Below, in pieces: positions 1 through 7,080 of a stretch of 9,837 nt of DNA. Origin of the DNA: Limnochordia bacterium (GTDB lineage Bacteria > Bacillota > Limnochordia > DUMW01). The notes beneath the pieces were generated by a model, which did not search any database, had not been told where the DNA came from, and saw only the letters and a program-made list of their open reading frames with translations. The translations under genes and the position numbers were made by a program. The stretch spans positions 1 through 9,837 of the forward strand of contig JALNWK010000075.1 of the NCBI GenBank assembly GCA_023230925.1. The letters run 5' to 3'. Each line of letters starts with the position of its first letter. The first letter of the stretch is position 1.

Positions 1-1
1 A

Positions 2-129
2 TGGACTAAGGTAATGCGCAATTGGGGTACAATATACTCACAGTTGACTGTCTACTTTGGAGAACGGGTCACAAATTACTCTTAGGAGGATTCGGAGTTT
101 ACACAGTTAACTTGACGGTCTCGAAATAG
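2..129 (+). pseudogene. Possible broken C-terminal gene remnant at the left window edge
   Basis: A plus-strand frame is open from the window edge (position 2) to a TAG at 83-85 and ends in residues FGERVTNYS. A second frame then reads GGFGVYTVNLTVSK before a TAG at 127-129. Joined by one frameshift near 80-88, the two would look like the beta-strand-rich end of a secreted or surface protein. The first frame alone could instead be the true end of a gene lying to the left. No start codon is visible and I recognise no family. The second part overlaps an opposing minus-strand frame, so at most one of the two readings is real there. Confidence is low because short frames in non-coding DNA can look protein-like. 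Confidence 0.25.
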
Positions 130-362
130 CCCCCGAATTGCCCCCTTTGTCATCCATTGCCACACCAGCATCCAGCTTCCTTATTGGTAGCATCGCATCA
201 ACCCAACCGCTCTAACCCAGGAATTCTTTGATACCCCATAGGCGGCTGTCCTACAGGAGCCTGCAAAGAGTAGATTCCAATAGCGCCCCGGGCAAAGGTT
301 TCTCTGGCGCCGCCAAAACAAGCGTATTGGCATAATGTTGACAGACGGTAGGACAATGCCAT
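107..362 (-). pseudogene. Possible frameshifted small gene downstream of queT
   Basis: On the minus strand an ATG at 362 opens a 54-codon frame ending in TGA at 198-200; its tail includes QAPVGQPPMGYQRIPGLERL. A one-base shift near 203-210 continues into a second frame with WVDAMLPIRKLDAGVAMDDK, stopping at TAA 107-109, so the two would join into about 85 residues. There is no good Shine-Dalgarno before the ATG, and the upstream in-frame TAA directly abuts it. I recognise no family. It could be a decayed gene, a sequencing frameshift in a small gene, or chance. The rest of the 1-385 interval shows no convincing gene, RNA or strong terminator. Confidence 0.25.
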
Positions 363-385
363 TTAAGAAATATGAAGACCACCGC

Positions 386-847
386 CTACATCAGTGTTTT
401 CTGTAGGATGCGGATTAAGGGAACCCCCAAACCAAGCACAACTACTGCCTCACTAATTGAGATACTTCCTACCATTAACCAGTAGGGCACTTCATAGATG
501 AAATGCAGATATGCACTGACCAAAAGGCCGTTAAGGACAATAGGAGCTACGTACGCGATCCAGGTAAATCGATACCTATAGGTTATGTAGGCAGCAACCA
601 AGGTAACCAGGGAGCCACCGAAAATATCCCAGGGTCCCAATCCGCCTAAGATATTGGCTAAAATGGCGCCAATGTATAGCCCCCAGACCGCTTCCCCATA
701 TAGCATGGGCAAAAGGACCAAGCCCTCAGCTACACGAAACTGAATCACTCCAAAACTGAAGGGCTGGGGCATAACCATGACCAACGCCACGTACAAAGCA
801 GCGATTAACGCACCTCTTAGGATTGTGACCAACGCTTTCCTTTGCAT
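386..847 (-). CDS. queT: QueT family queuosine-precursor transporter (ECF S component)
   Basis: This is a small hydrophobic protein of 153 residues with about five membrane segments. It matches the QueT family, the substrate-binding S component of an energy-coupling factor transporter thought to import queuosine precursors for tRNA modification. Recognisable stretches are the N-terminal RGALIAALYVALVMV helix (11-25), FGVIQFRVAEGLVLLPMLYG (32-51), GLYIGAILANILGG (56-69) and GPWDIFGGSLVTLVAAYITY (71-90). The frame extends to a TTG at 877, but the ATG at 847 is preferred: AAGGAG (855-860) lies seven bases upstream and the protein then begins just before the first helix. The ECF ATPases and T component are not in the window. 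It follows the flippase-like gene on the same strand, so the two are probably co-transcribed. No preQ1 riboswitch is recognisable in the short upstream gap. Confidence 0.88.
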   Translation of the reverse strand: MQRKALVTILRGALIAALYVALVMVMPQPFSFGVIQFRVAEGLVLLPMLYGEAVWGLYIGAILANILGGLGPWDIFGGSLVTLVAAYITYRYRFTWIAYVAPIVLNGLLVSAYLHFIYEVPYWLMVGSISISEAVVVLGLGVPLIRILQKTLM

Positions 848-905
848 AGGAAGACTCCTTCCCCATACAACCTTCAAGTATCCCGGTTAGCTATTCGCAT
901 AACCT

Positions 906-1982
906 CTAGCTCTTAGCAACCAATAGGCAACGTAACTGCAGTATCGTAGCAACACACCCAATTACTAGGGGAACATAGTAAGCCAAAAGTCGCCATATTG
1001 CTACAAAAGCACCGAGTTCTGGGCCGCTTAGCAACGGAGCAAAGAGTGATGCAAATAACAGCTCCGTTCCTCCCGAACCGCCGGGAGTAGGAATCAAAGG
1101 AGCAACCGAGGCATAGATAATCTGCAGTCCCCAGCTCGCAAGAACTGAGGTTTTCACAGCTGCGGCCCTAAGCAGTAACGGTGCCACCATAAAATTAGAC
1201 AACCACATCATGATCGTGATGACAAAACAGGTGATCATGTTCGTCGTTTTGAGTAGATCGCTTGATGTAAGGGCTACATCAACCTGTAGCACAAACTGAC
1301 CGAACTTCTCCAAGCCGGAGGCAAGAAAGCGGGCCACCGAACTTTTCGCGTCCTTCAATCCTCCACCAAGGTTCTCAAAGAATCGGCCAGCAATACCCGC
1401 CTTCATGGTGATAAAAACAACGAAGGCGGCAAATAAGGTAGCCACAAATAAGGCTAAGATTGACCAAGGAAAGACCGTCTGTCGCAGCTCCCCCGGGAGT
1501 AGGAAAACCAAGGGCCAGGCAATAGCTGCAAAACAGCACCATGTGTAAACCCCCTCGAGAAAAGACACTGCGGAAGCCTCCGCCACCGATAGGCCGTACC
1601 TAGTAAGCAGGTAAACCTGGACGGGAATACCACCGGCGGTAAAGGGCGTAACGGTGTTCACAAAAATATACACTAGGGAAATACGTAACAGGTCCCGAAA
1701 GGACATATTGGGCTGAAACTGAGCAACCATGACTGCCATCCTTAAGGCCTTCGCAATTAGGTACACAAATATAGATCCCAAGGCTAAGACAACAAACCGC
1801 GTATCCCATCGCCCCAATTCTTGCCTGAGCAATGCAATGTTTATCTCACCGGTAAAGCGTTTTAGCACAAGAATCATCGCTAAAAACGTTAACAAAAAAA
1901 CGAATCCGAGACGCAAAAAAACCTTCTTGCTCAGCAAGAGGTTTCGGAGAGCATCGGGTGATGTCCCCTGCTCCTTTGACAT
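906..1982 (-). CDS. Flippase-like integral membrane protein (LPG synthase transmembrane / UPF0104 family)
   Basis: This 358-residue protein has a short polar N-terminus and about eight hydrophobic segments. It belongs to the family of the membrane half of MprF (lysylphosphatidylglycerol synthase), also found as stand-alone proteins. Family signatures are NTVTPFTAGGIPVQVYLLTR (109-128), followed by LSVAEASA, and PTPGGSGGTELLFASL (298-313) in a late loop. Stand-alone members are thought to move lipid-linked molecules across the membrane, but the substrate here cannot be read from sequence. There is no MprF synthase domain. The frame extends to a TTG at 2000; the ATG at 1982 is chosen because GAGGGG lies seven bases upstream. 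It is the first gene of a minus-strand pair with queT (gap to the queT start 58 bases), and diverges from the M23 lipoprotein gene. Confidence 0.85.
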   Translation of the reverse strand: MSKEQGTSPDALRNLLLSKKVFLRLGFVFLLTFLAMILVLKRFTGEINIALLRQELGRWDTRFVVLALGSIFVYLIAKALRMAVMVAQFQPNMSFRDLLRISLVYIFVNTVTPFTAGGIPVQVYLLTRYGLSVAEASAVSFLEGVYTWCCFAAIAWPLVFLLPGELRQTVFPWSILALFVATLFAAFVVFITMKAGIAGRFFENLGGGLKDAKSSVARFLASGLEKFGQFVLQVDVALTSSDLLKTTNMITCFVITIMMWLSNFMVAPLLLRAAAVKTSVLASWGLQIIYASVAPLIPTPGGSGGTELLFASLFAPLLSGPELGAFVAIWRLLAYYVPLVIGCVATILQLRCLLVAKS

Positions 1983-2073
1983 AGTGTATCCCCTCTTCAA
2001 CTACATGCTTCATACATAGTTCTGTCCCACTGCATCTTTTTCCTGCCAATAACCCCCAAAGGGAAGAGGATTC

Positions 2074-2103
2074 GGTATGTCGAAGTATTTTACCCAAAGT
2101 CAA
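2074..2103 (-). promoter_or_regulatory. Weak candidate promoter for the flippase-queT pair
   Basis: In the 157-base divergent gap (1983-2139) the minus strand carries TTGACT (2098-2103), five of six matches to a -35 box. The best -10 at 18-base spacing is CATACC (2074-2079), a poor match. On the plus strand an AT-rich stretch (TAAATATGAAT, 2107-2117) with a weak TTTACC upstream could serve the M23 gene. Promoters for both divergent genes must lie in or near this gap, but neither is convincing by eye. Confidence 0.2.
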
Positions 2104-2139
2104 GTGTAAATATGAATATTTCTTGGGGGAGTTATATAA

Positions 2140-2787
2140 TTGAAACGACTTATTTCATATTTGTGCCTTATCGCACTACTTAGTTTATCGGGATGTCTTC
2201 TTCCAGACCTCAATATGGTCCCCGGTGAGGACGGAAATGTTGACCCTCCCTTTGAACAATCGGTTCCCGGGAGGCTGATCTCTGACGGTTTTGATTATCC
2301 TGTAGGGGGTGGTACCGCCCAGGGATTTGGTGTCACTGGCTATGGTTTCCTCCAGTGGAGCAATTACAGTCAGACCTGGCATCCGGGAGAAGACTGGAAC
2401 TACTTGTGGGGTAGTAGCTATGGCAAGGCCGTTTTGGCAGTTTCCAACGGAACTGTCAAAGAGTCCGTATGGAATACAGCCCAAGGCAACATCATCAGAA
2501 TCGAACATACTCTTCCGGATGGGCGAAGAATCTGGTCCCAATATGCCCATTTGGCCGAAAGATGGGTAAAAGAAGGAGATCTAGTTTACCAGGGTCAACA
2601 GATCGGCACCATCGGTGGCGGACCGAACAACAAATTCGTACCCCATCTACATTTCGAGCTCCGCAGAGCAGACCTACCTAGCTGGGCTTGGCCCCGTTTA
2701 AATGGAGTACCTTACACCAAAAGCCAAGCCCTCGAGTATTGGATCGATCCATCGTCCTTTATCGAAGAACATCGCCGTCTGCCATGA
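2140..2787 (+). CDS. M23 family metallopeptidase, lipoprotein
   Basis: This 215-residue protein is predicted to be a membrane-anchored cell-wall hydrolase. A lipoprotein signal peptide covers residues 1-18 with lipobox LSGC and acylated Cys19, followed by a proline/acid-rich linker. The M23 (LytM/lysostaphin-like) domain spans about 55-205: His81 and Asp85 in HPGED, His137 in QYAHL, and His169/His171 in PHLHFELR. All zinc ligands and catalytic histidines appear present, so an active endopeptidase on peptidoglycan cross-bridges is likely. There is no SH3 or LysM domain and no coiled coil. The start is TTG at 2140, eight bases after GGGGGAG (2125-2131), and it begins the signal peptide cleanly. 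It is a single-gene plus-strand unit between minus-strand units and ends at the hairpin at 2833-2861. Its cellular role (growth, division or sporulation) is not determined. Confidence 0.9.
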   Translation: MKRLISYLCLIALLSLSGCLLPDLNMVPGEDGNVDPPFEQSVPGRLISDGFDYPVGGGTAQGFGVTGYGFLQWSNYSQTWHPGEDWNYLWGSSYGKAVLAVSNGTVKESVWNTAQGNIIRIEHTLPDGRRIWSQYAHLAERWVKEGDLVYQGQQIGTIGGGPNNKFVPHLHFELRRADLPSWAWPRLNGVPYTKSQALEYWIDPSSFIEEHRRLP

Positions 2788-2832
2788 TCTACATGGCCAA
2801 TTGACGCAGGACTCATAATCCATTTCATAAAG

Positions 2833-2861
2833 GAAGGGAAGCCCCACCCGGGCTTCCCTTC
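2833..2861. terminator. Hairpin between convergent genes, probable bidirectional terminator
   Basis: A perfect 12-bp inverted repeat, GAAGGGAAGCCC (2833-2844) and GGGCTTCCCTTC (2850-2861), has a five-base loop. It lies in the 101-base gap between the converging ends of the M23 gene and the CD1247-like gene. On the minus strand it is followed by CTTTAT, a poor U-tract; on the plus strand there is none. It is best read as a terminator or 3'-end stabiliser for both units. Confidence 0.7.
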
Positions 2862-2888
2862 GGAGAAAGTCAAGTTGATTCCTCTTTG

Positions 2889-3302
2889 TTACTCGTCGTC
2901 CTCATCGAAATCAAAGTCATCCTCGAAATCAACGTCATCATCGCAACACTCACAGCAGATGGACGAACCGCAGCTAGGACATACAAGCTCGTCATAGTCA
3001 TCAAACAGGGACTCATCAACATAGATGTCCTCGTGGCAGTTGGGACACTCCACTACGACGATTTCGTCCTCATCCTCATCCTCGTAGACAGTCTCTTCTA
3101 GTTCCATTAGGTCATTGTCTAGAGCATCCAAGTAGTCCTCGATCTCATCCTGCCAGTCATAGATGTCGTCCATTTCGTTGCTCAGTTCCTCGAGAACATC
3201 CAGCAAACCGTTCCAGACCTCTTTAGTTTTCTCATCACTGCCCAAAAAGTCCGAACCCTGCAGTAACCCCCGTACGTACGCCAATCTCTCTCTTGCAGTC
3301 AA
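2889..3302 (-). CDS. CD1247-like acidic zinc-ribbon protein, function unknown
   Basis: This 137-residue protein begins with a conserved-looking N-terminal segment (MTARERLAYVRGLLQG) typical of the clostridial CD1247 N-terminal domain family. A helical, probably coiled-coil stretch rich in Asp/Glu follows (about 24-72). A zinc ribbon uses CPNC (86-89) and CPSC (108-111), followed by an unusual CCECC (116-120). The last 17 residues are almost all Asp, Glu and Phe. The protein is strongly acidic and cytoplasmic, with no signal peptide or membrane segment. The start is TTG at 3302, six bases after GAGGAGGGG. It is the last gene of the operon, 67 bases after efp, and the hairpin at 2833-2861 ends the unit. 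No function is known to me; its position beside efp suggests, but does not prove, a link to translation. Confidence 0.75.
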   Translation of the reverse strand: MTARERLAYVRGLLQGSDFLGSDEKTKEVWNGLLDVLEELSNEMDDIYDWQDEIEDYLDALDNDLMELEETVYEDEDEDEIVVVECPNCHEDIYVDESLFDDYDELVCPSCGSSICCECCDDDVDFEDDFDFDEDDE

Positions 3303-3369
3303 TGCTAACCCCTCCTCTAACCTAACACACTTTAGTATTATTCCCCATCTATGAGGCTCTTACACACGT

Positions 3370-3927
3370 TCAAGCTCTGGATATGTATTCGCCTGTTCGT
3401 GTATCCACCTTCAGTATTTCACCCTCTTCAATAAACAAGGGTACTTGTACAATAAGACCGGTCTCAAGCTCAGCCGGTTTGTTGCCTCCAGTTGCCGTAT
3501 CACCCTTGAAGCCAGGTTCAGTTCGAATCACTTTCAGTTCCACAGCAGTGGGCAAGATGACACCAATGGGAGCTCCTTCATAAATCTGCACAAGAACCTC
3601 CATGTTTTCCTTGAGAAACTTAGCTACATCACCCAAGACCTCGGTGGTAATCTCAATCTGCTCATAGTTTTGAGTGTCCATAAACACATACTCGTCCCCA
3701 TTCTGATAGAGGAACTGCATTTCACTGGTTTCAATATGTGCCGACTCTACCTTCTCCCCAGCCCGAAAGGTTCTTTCGGCAACAGCACCGGTCTTAATGT
3801 TTTTCAGCTTGGTCCGTACAAAAGCGGCTCCCTTTCCCGGCTTGACGTGTAAGAATTCAACAACACTGTAAATCTCACCATCTAGTTCGATCGTTAAGCC
3901 AGTACGCAAATCATTAACAGATATCAC
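3370..3927 (-). CDS. efp: Translation elongation factor P
   Basis: EF-P binds between the P and E sites and stimulates peptide bond formation on ribosomes stalled at polyproline. The 185 residues cover the usual three beta-barrel domains: a KOW-like N-domain (1-65), an OB domain (about 66-126) with FMDTQNYEQIEI, and a C-terminal OB domain ending in GEYISRA. The tip loop HVKPGKGAAFVR places the modifiable residue at Lys32, as in Bacillus subtilis where it carries 5-aminopentanol. The frame extends to a GTG at 3936, but that codon overlaps the Shine-Dalgarno. The GTG at 3927 sits eight bases after AAGGAG and gives the family-standard MISVND start and length. Which modification enzyme acts cannot be judged here. 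It lies 12 bases after the M24 peptidase gene, an arrangement common in Bacillota. Confidence 0.97.
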   Translation of the reverse strand: MISVNDLRTGLTIELDGEIYSVVEFLHVKPGKGAAFVRTKLKNIKTGAVAERTFRAGEKVESAHIETSEMQFLYQNGDEYVFMDTQNYEQIEITTEVLGDVAKFLKENMEVLVQIYEGAPIGVILPTAVELKVIRTEPGFKGDTATGGNKPAELETGLIVQVPLFIEEGEILKVDTRTGEYISRA

Positions 3928-3935
3928 ATCGCTCA

Positions 3936-3942
3936 CTCCTTA
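3936..3942 (-). promoter_or_regulatory. efp Shine-Dalgarno built on the upstream stop codon
   Basis: The minus-strand sequence TAAGGAG contains the TAA stop of the M24 peptidase gene (3940-3942) and the efp Shine-Dalgarno AAGGAG (3936-3941). Its distance to the GTG at 3927 is eight bases, which decides the efp start and rules out the in-frame GTG at 3936. Confidence 0.8.
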
Positions 3943-5016
3943 GAAACTGCTTAACTCCTTCGATGATCCAGTCAGTATGCGGCAGCCGTCCTCAGTCACT
4001 ACAACTAGATCCTCTATGCGTACCCCACCAAAGCCTGGGAGATAGATGCCCGGTTCAACGGTAACAACCATACCCGGTTTGAGGACTGTCTGCACCCCTG
4101 GGGATAGACCCGGTGCTTCATGAATCAATAACCCTACGCCATGACCCAACCCATGCCCAAAATTCTCGCCATAGCCTGCTTCAGTAATAATGTCCCGGGC
4201 CACCTTATCCACATCATGTCCCGTAACCCCAGGAGCAATCGCGTCCAAAGCTGCCTGCTGTGCAGTGGCAACAATCTCATAAATGTGCTTGTGCTTCCCT
4301 GCTACTGGTTTCTTAATCCAGGTACGGGTCATATCAGAACAATAATAATCTAATTGGGCGCCAAAGTCCATAACAATAAAGTCGCCCGGCTGAGGTCTTC
4401 TTTGTGATGGATGGGCATGGGGCTTGGCCGAATTCGGACCACTGGCAACAATAGACTCAAAGGAAACACCCTCGGCCCCCCCCTCTCGCATATACCTCTC
4501 CAGGGCCCAGGCAATCTCAAGTTCCGTGTGGTCAAGTCCAAATTCCGTGACCACATAGGTTAAAGCCCGATCCCCAAGACTCGCCGCTTTTGCAATGCGT
4601 TCAATCTCGCTGGGAGATTTGATCATTCGCATGGTGATCAGGTCGCTATCCATAGGAGCGAACTCCACACTGGGCAGGTTCTTAGTCCACTCCTGGTACT
4701 GGGCCACATTCACATACTTCTCCTCGAAACCCACCTTCTTCAAAGAAAGCTCTCGTACAAGGTCAATAGCTAATTTCTCAGAAACCCCTCCGGTTACGAT
4801 CTCAAAATCCGGAGCTTGCTGTCTAGCCTGTTCCTCGTACCGAAAATCGACGCACAAGTACTGTTTCTCATTGGTAATGACCAAAATACCTGCGGTCCCC
4901 ACAAAACCAGAGAAGTAATAGCGATTCTCAGGCCGAACCACAATAAGTCCATTAAGTCCCCGTTGTTTGAGGTGCTCTTTTAGTTGCCCCACCCTGTTCA
5001 ATTGCTCTTCTGACAT
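3940..5016 (-). CDS. yqhT: M24 family Xaa-Pro aminopeptidase (YqhT-like)
   Basis: This 358-residue cytoplasmic enzyme is predicted to remove N-terminal residues preceding proline. Residues 1-130 form the creatinase/prolidase N-terminal domain, and about 137-350 the pita-bread catalytic domain. All five dinuclear-metal ligands are visible: Asp217 (VMDFGA), Asp228 (SDMTRTW), His292 (GHGLGHGVGL), Glu321 (VEPGIY) and Glu335 (VRIED). The length and the position directly before efp match Bacillus subtilis YqhT. The ATG at 5016 is supported by GGAGG (5024-5028) seven bases upstream. That site lies inside the end of aroQ, so the two genes overlap by 19 bases. The exact specificity (aminopeptidase P versus prolidase) is not settled by sequence, but length and context favour a YqhT-type Xaa-Pro peptidase. 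Its pairing with EF-P joins two proline-related functions. Confidence 0.92.
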   Translation of the reverse strand: MSEEQLNRVGQLKEHLKQRGLNGLIVVRPENRYYFSGFVGTAGILVITNEKQYLCVDFRYEEQARQQAPDFEIVTGGVSEKLAIDLVRELSLKKVGFEEKYVNVAQYQEWTKNLPSVEFAPMDSDLITMRMIKSPSEIERIAKAASLGDRALTYVVTEFGLDHTELEIAWALERYMREGGAEGVSFESIVASGPNSAKPHAHPSQRRPQPGDFIVMDFGAQLDYYCSDMTRTWIKKPVAGKHKHIYEIVATAQQAALDAIAPGVTGHDVDKVARDIITEAGYGENFGHGLGHGVGLLIHEAPGLSPGVQTVLKPGMVVTVEPGIYLPGFGGVRIEDLVVVTEDGCRILTGSSKELSSF

Positions 5017-5456
5017 TTGCTCGCCTCCAGATGCATCACAATTCCTGATAGACCCAAAAGATAACTGATCGGTCCTAACCCACTAATCTGACCCAAACAT
5101 ACCGGGGCAATGACAGACTCCTTACGGAAATCCTCCCGGGAGGATACGTTCGAAAGATGAACTTCAATCGTTGGTATATCCACCGCGGCTACAGCATCCC
5201 GAATAGCGACACTGTAATGGGTATAGGCACCGGGATTAATGATCAATCCATCAAACTTGCCTAAAGCTGCATGGATTCGATCAATGATCTCACCTTCATG
5301 GTTGGACTGGAAAATCTCTACATATATGCCCATTTTCTCCGCCCCACTGCGAATTTGTTCATTAATCGCAGCAAAGGGGGTATCCCCGTAGACATTCTTC
5401 TCCCGGACACCCAAAAGGTTTAGGTTAGGACCATGAATTACTAAAATTCGCCACAT
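4998..5456 (-). CDS. aroQ: Type II 3-dehydroquinate dehydratase
   Basis: AroQ dehydrates 3-dehydroquinate to 3-dehydroshikimate, step 3 of the shikimate pathway, usually as a dodecamer. The 152-residue protein shows the type II pattern: HGPNLNLLG (8-16), the lid loop with Arg18 and catalytic Tyr23, QSNHEGE (50-56), INPGAYTH (73-80), and EVHLSN with Glu98 and His100. It is unrelated to the type I Schiff-base enzyme. An in-frame TTG at 5462 is only two bases from the Shine-Dalgarno; the ATG at 5456 lies eight bases after AAGGGG and is preferred. It starts two bases after the aroB stop, and its end overlaps the peptidase gene by 19 bases. The C-terminus (EASKCQKSN) is slightly long and polar, which may reflect that overlap. 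Confidence 0.97.
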   Translation of the reverse strand: MWRILVIHGPNLNLLGVREKNVYGDTPFAAINEQIRSGAEKMGIYVEIFQSNHEGEIIDRIHAALGKFDGLIINPGAYTHYSVAIRDAVAAVDIPTIEVHLSNVSSREDFRKESVIAPVCLGQISGLGPISYLLGLSGIVMHLEASKCQKSN

Positions 5457-5458
5457 AC

Positions 5459-6550
5459 TCAATTCCCCTTCATTCCCTCAAGAACCCTTCGGATCAGATC
5501 TATGTCTATATCCTCCACTAGCTTCGCCTTGCCCAACTCTTCTAGCAACACAAACCGAATCTTGCCGTCGAGTACTTTCTTATCATACCCAAAGGCCTCT
5601 ATCATCTGTTCGAGATCAATACCAGCAAGAGACAGATCATATCCCATCACATCTAGAAGATTCTCCATGCGTTCCGTTTCCCCATCCTTTAGCATGCCAA
5701 GGCAACAGGATAGCCTTGCTGCAGCAACCATTCCCACCGCAAGGGCCTCCCCATGCCGATAAACGGTGTAATGGGTAACTGCCTCTAGGGCATGGCCGAA
5801 GGTATGACCAAAGTTCAGTATCGCCCGCAGGCCTTGTTCTGTCTCATCCTCCGCCACAATCTCTGCTTTGATCTGACATGACCGTACAATGACCCGCATC
5901 AACATCTCACGATCCAGCTCAAGCAGCTTCGCTGCATTGCCCTCTATAAAGGAAAAGAACTCTTGATCATATATTACTCCATATTTGATCACTTCTGCCA
6001 ACCCGGCCAATACTTCCCTGGGGGGCAAGGTCTCAACGACTGAGACATCGGCAACTACCAGGCGCGGCTGGTAGAAAGCACCGATCAAGTTCTTGCCTAA
6101 GGAATGGTTAACGGCAACTTTGCCTCCCACACTAGAATCTACTTGCGCCAAAATTGTCGTAGGGACCTGGATAAAGGGAATTCCCCGCATATAGGTGGCA
6201 CTGAAAAATCCCGCGATGTCTCCTACAACTCCGCCACCAAGGGCCACCACAAAACAGTTACGATCAAGACCCGTCTTTACCGCATGATCGTACAAAAAGT
6301 TAAGAGTCCCCAGGTCTTTGTACTCCTCCCCATCGGGGATCTCCACGGAGCTGACCTCAAAGCCCGCATTAACCAAGCCTTCTCTGGTTACCCAGCCATA
6401 GAATGCATCAACAATCGGATTAGAGATCATCAAACACCGACGGCCTAGCTTAAGATCCCGGCAGTACATACCGGTATCACCAATGATGTCTGTTCCGATC
6501 CGGATCGTGTAACTCCGATCACCTAAAACAACCGGGACTTGCTCTTGCAT
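5459..6550 (-). CDS. aroB: 3-dehydroquinate synthase
   Basis: AroB converts DAHP to 3-dehydroquinate using NAD and a divalent metal, step 2 of the shikimate pathway. The 363-residue protein has the Rossmann-type NAD part with GGGVVGD (105-111). The substrate segment holds QVPTTILAQVDSSVGGKVAV (128-147, including Lys144) and LGKNLIGAFYQP (151-162). Metal ligands are Glu186 (LAEVIKYG), His249 (NFGHTFGHALEA) and His266 (RHGEAL). All expected active-site residues are present. The ATG at 6550 shares its A with the aroK stop (TGATG), and GGGAGGG lies six bases upstream; a TTG one codon earlier (6553) is a poorer choice. Translation is probably coupled to aroK. Its own end encodes the Shine-Dalgarno of aroQ. 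Confidence 0.98.
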   Translation of the reverse strand: MQEQVPVVLGDRSYTIRIGTDIIGDTGMYCRDLKLGRRCLMISNPIVDAFYGWVTREGLVNAGFEVSSVEIPDGEEYKDLGTLNFLYDHAVKTGLDRNCFVVALGGGVVGDIAGFFSATYMRGIPFIQVPTTILAQVDSSVGGKVAVNHSLGKNLIGAFYQPRLVVADVSVVETLPPREVLAGLAEVIKYGVIYDQEFFSFIEGNAAKLLELDREMLMRVIVRSCQIKAEIVAEDETEQGLRAILNFGHTFGHALEAVTHYTVYRHGEALAVGMVAAARLSCCLGMLKDGETERMENLLDVMGYDLSLAGIDLEQMIEAFGYDKKVLDGKIRFVLLEELGKAKLVEDIDIDLIRRVLEGMKGN

Positions 6551-7080
6551 CAAGATCCCTCCCCCCGGGACACTTCACCTAGGTGTTGAATGATTAATGA
6601 ACAGACCTCCACCACCGATAGCCCTGTGGTATCTATATGTAGATGAGCCTGTTCATAGTAGGATTTCCGCGCGCGCAGTAGATCCTCCAGCACAGCCCGT
6701 TCATCAACCCCTCTAAGCAAGGGTCGGGAATCGTCGGCCCTAGTCCTTGCTACAAGATCATGCATATCCGCCATAAGCCAGATTACTAAAGCCTGCTGTT
6801 TCAGTAAGGTAATACTGTCACGGTAGACGACGGCCCCTCCACCTAAGGCCAGTACTGCTCGCTCCTGCTTGAGGGCAGTTAACAAAGCCGCTCTCTCCAA
6901 TTCCCGAAAGGCAGATTCTCCGTCGGAGGAAAAGATATCGTTGATTGTTCTGCCGGTCTGCTTCTCCACCAACACGTCGGTGTCAACAAAAGACCAATGT
7001 AATAGTTGTGCCAATCGGCATCCTATTGTAGTTTTTCCAACCCCCATCATACCAACGAGAGCAATTCTACTATAAGTCAT
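6550..7080 (-). CDS. aroK: Shikimate kinase
   Basis: This kinase phosphorylates shikimate at the 3-hydroxyl with ATP, step 5 of the pathway. The 176-residue P-loop protein shows Walker A GMMGVGKTT (10-18), the shikimate-binding DTD (33-35), Arg59 in FRELE, the GGG motif (80-82) and the lid region with Arg119 in DDSRPLL. The C-terminal RKSYYEQA is also typical. The ATG at 7080 overlaps the aroC stop as ATGA. No good Shine-Dalgarno precedes it (GTTTGCCCG), so initiation probably relies on ribosomes finishing aroC. The symbol aroK rather than aroL is given by default because only one copy is seen and the family cannot be separated by sequence alone. Confidence 0.96.
   Translation of the reverse strand: MTYSRIALVGMMGVGKTTIGCRLAQLLHWSFVDTDVLVEKQTGRTINDIFSSDGESAFRELERAALLTALKQERAVLALGGGAVVYRDSITLLKQQALVIWLMADMHDLVARTRADDSRPLLRGVDERAVLEDLLRARKSYYEQAHLHIDTTGLSVVEVCSLIIQHLGEVSRGEGS

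Noticed and set aside
878..905. Possible preQ1 riboswitch controlling queT
   Set aside because: The gap before queT is too short and contains only the expected Shine-Dalgarno context; no preQ1 aptamer pattern is recognisable in 1983-2139 either.
1846..2103. Minus-strand 85-codon frame overlapping the flippase start
   Set aside because: It runs out of frame through the flippase Shine-Dalgarno and N-terminus, has no family features, and is best explained as a shadow.
3271..3282. GTACGTACG palindrome
   Set aside because: It lies inside the coding sequence of the CD1247-like gene and is explained by its codons; nothing suggests an operator.
3163..3354. Plus-strand 63-codon serine-rich frame opposite the CD1247-like gene
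   Set aside because: The serine/leucine-rich composition is what the reverse complement of an acidic coding sequence produces; there is no ribosome binding site.
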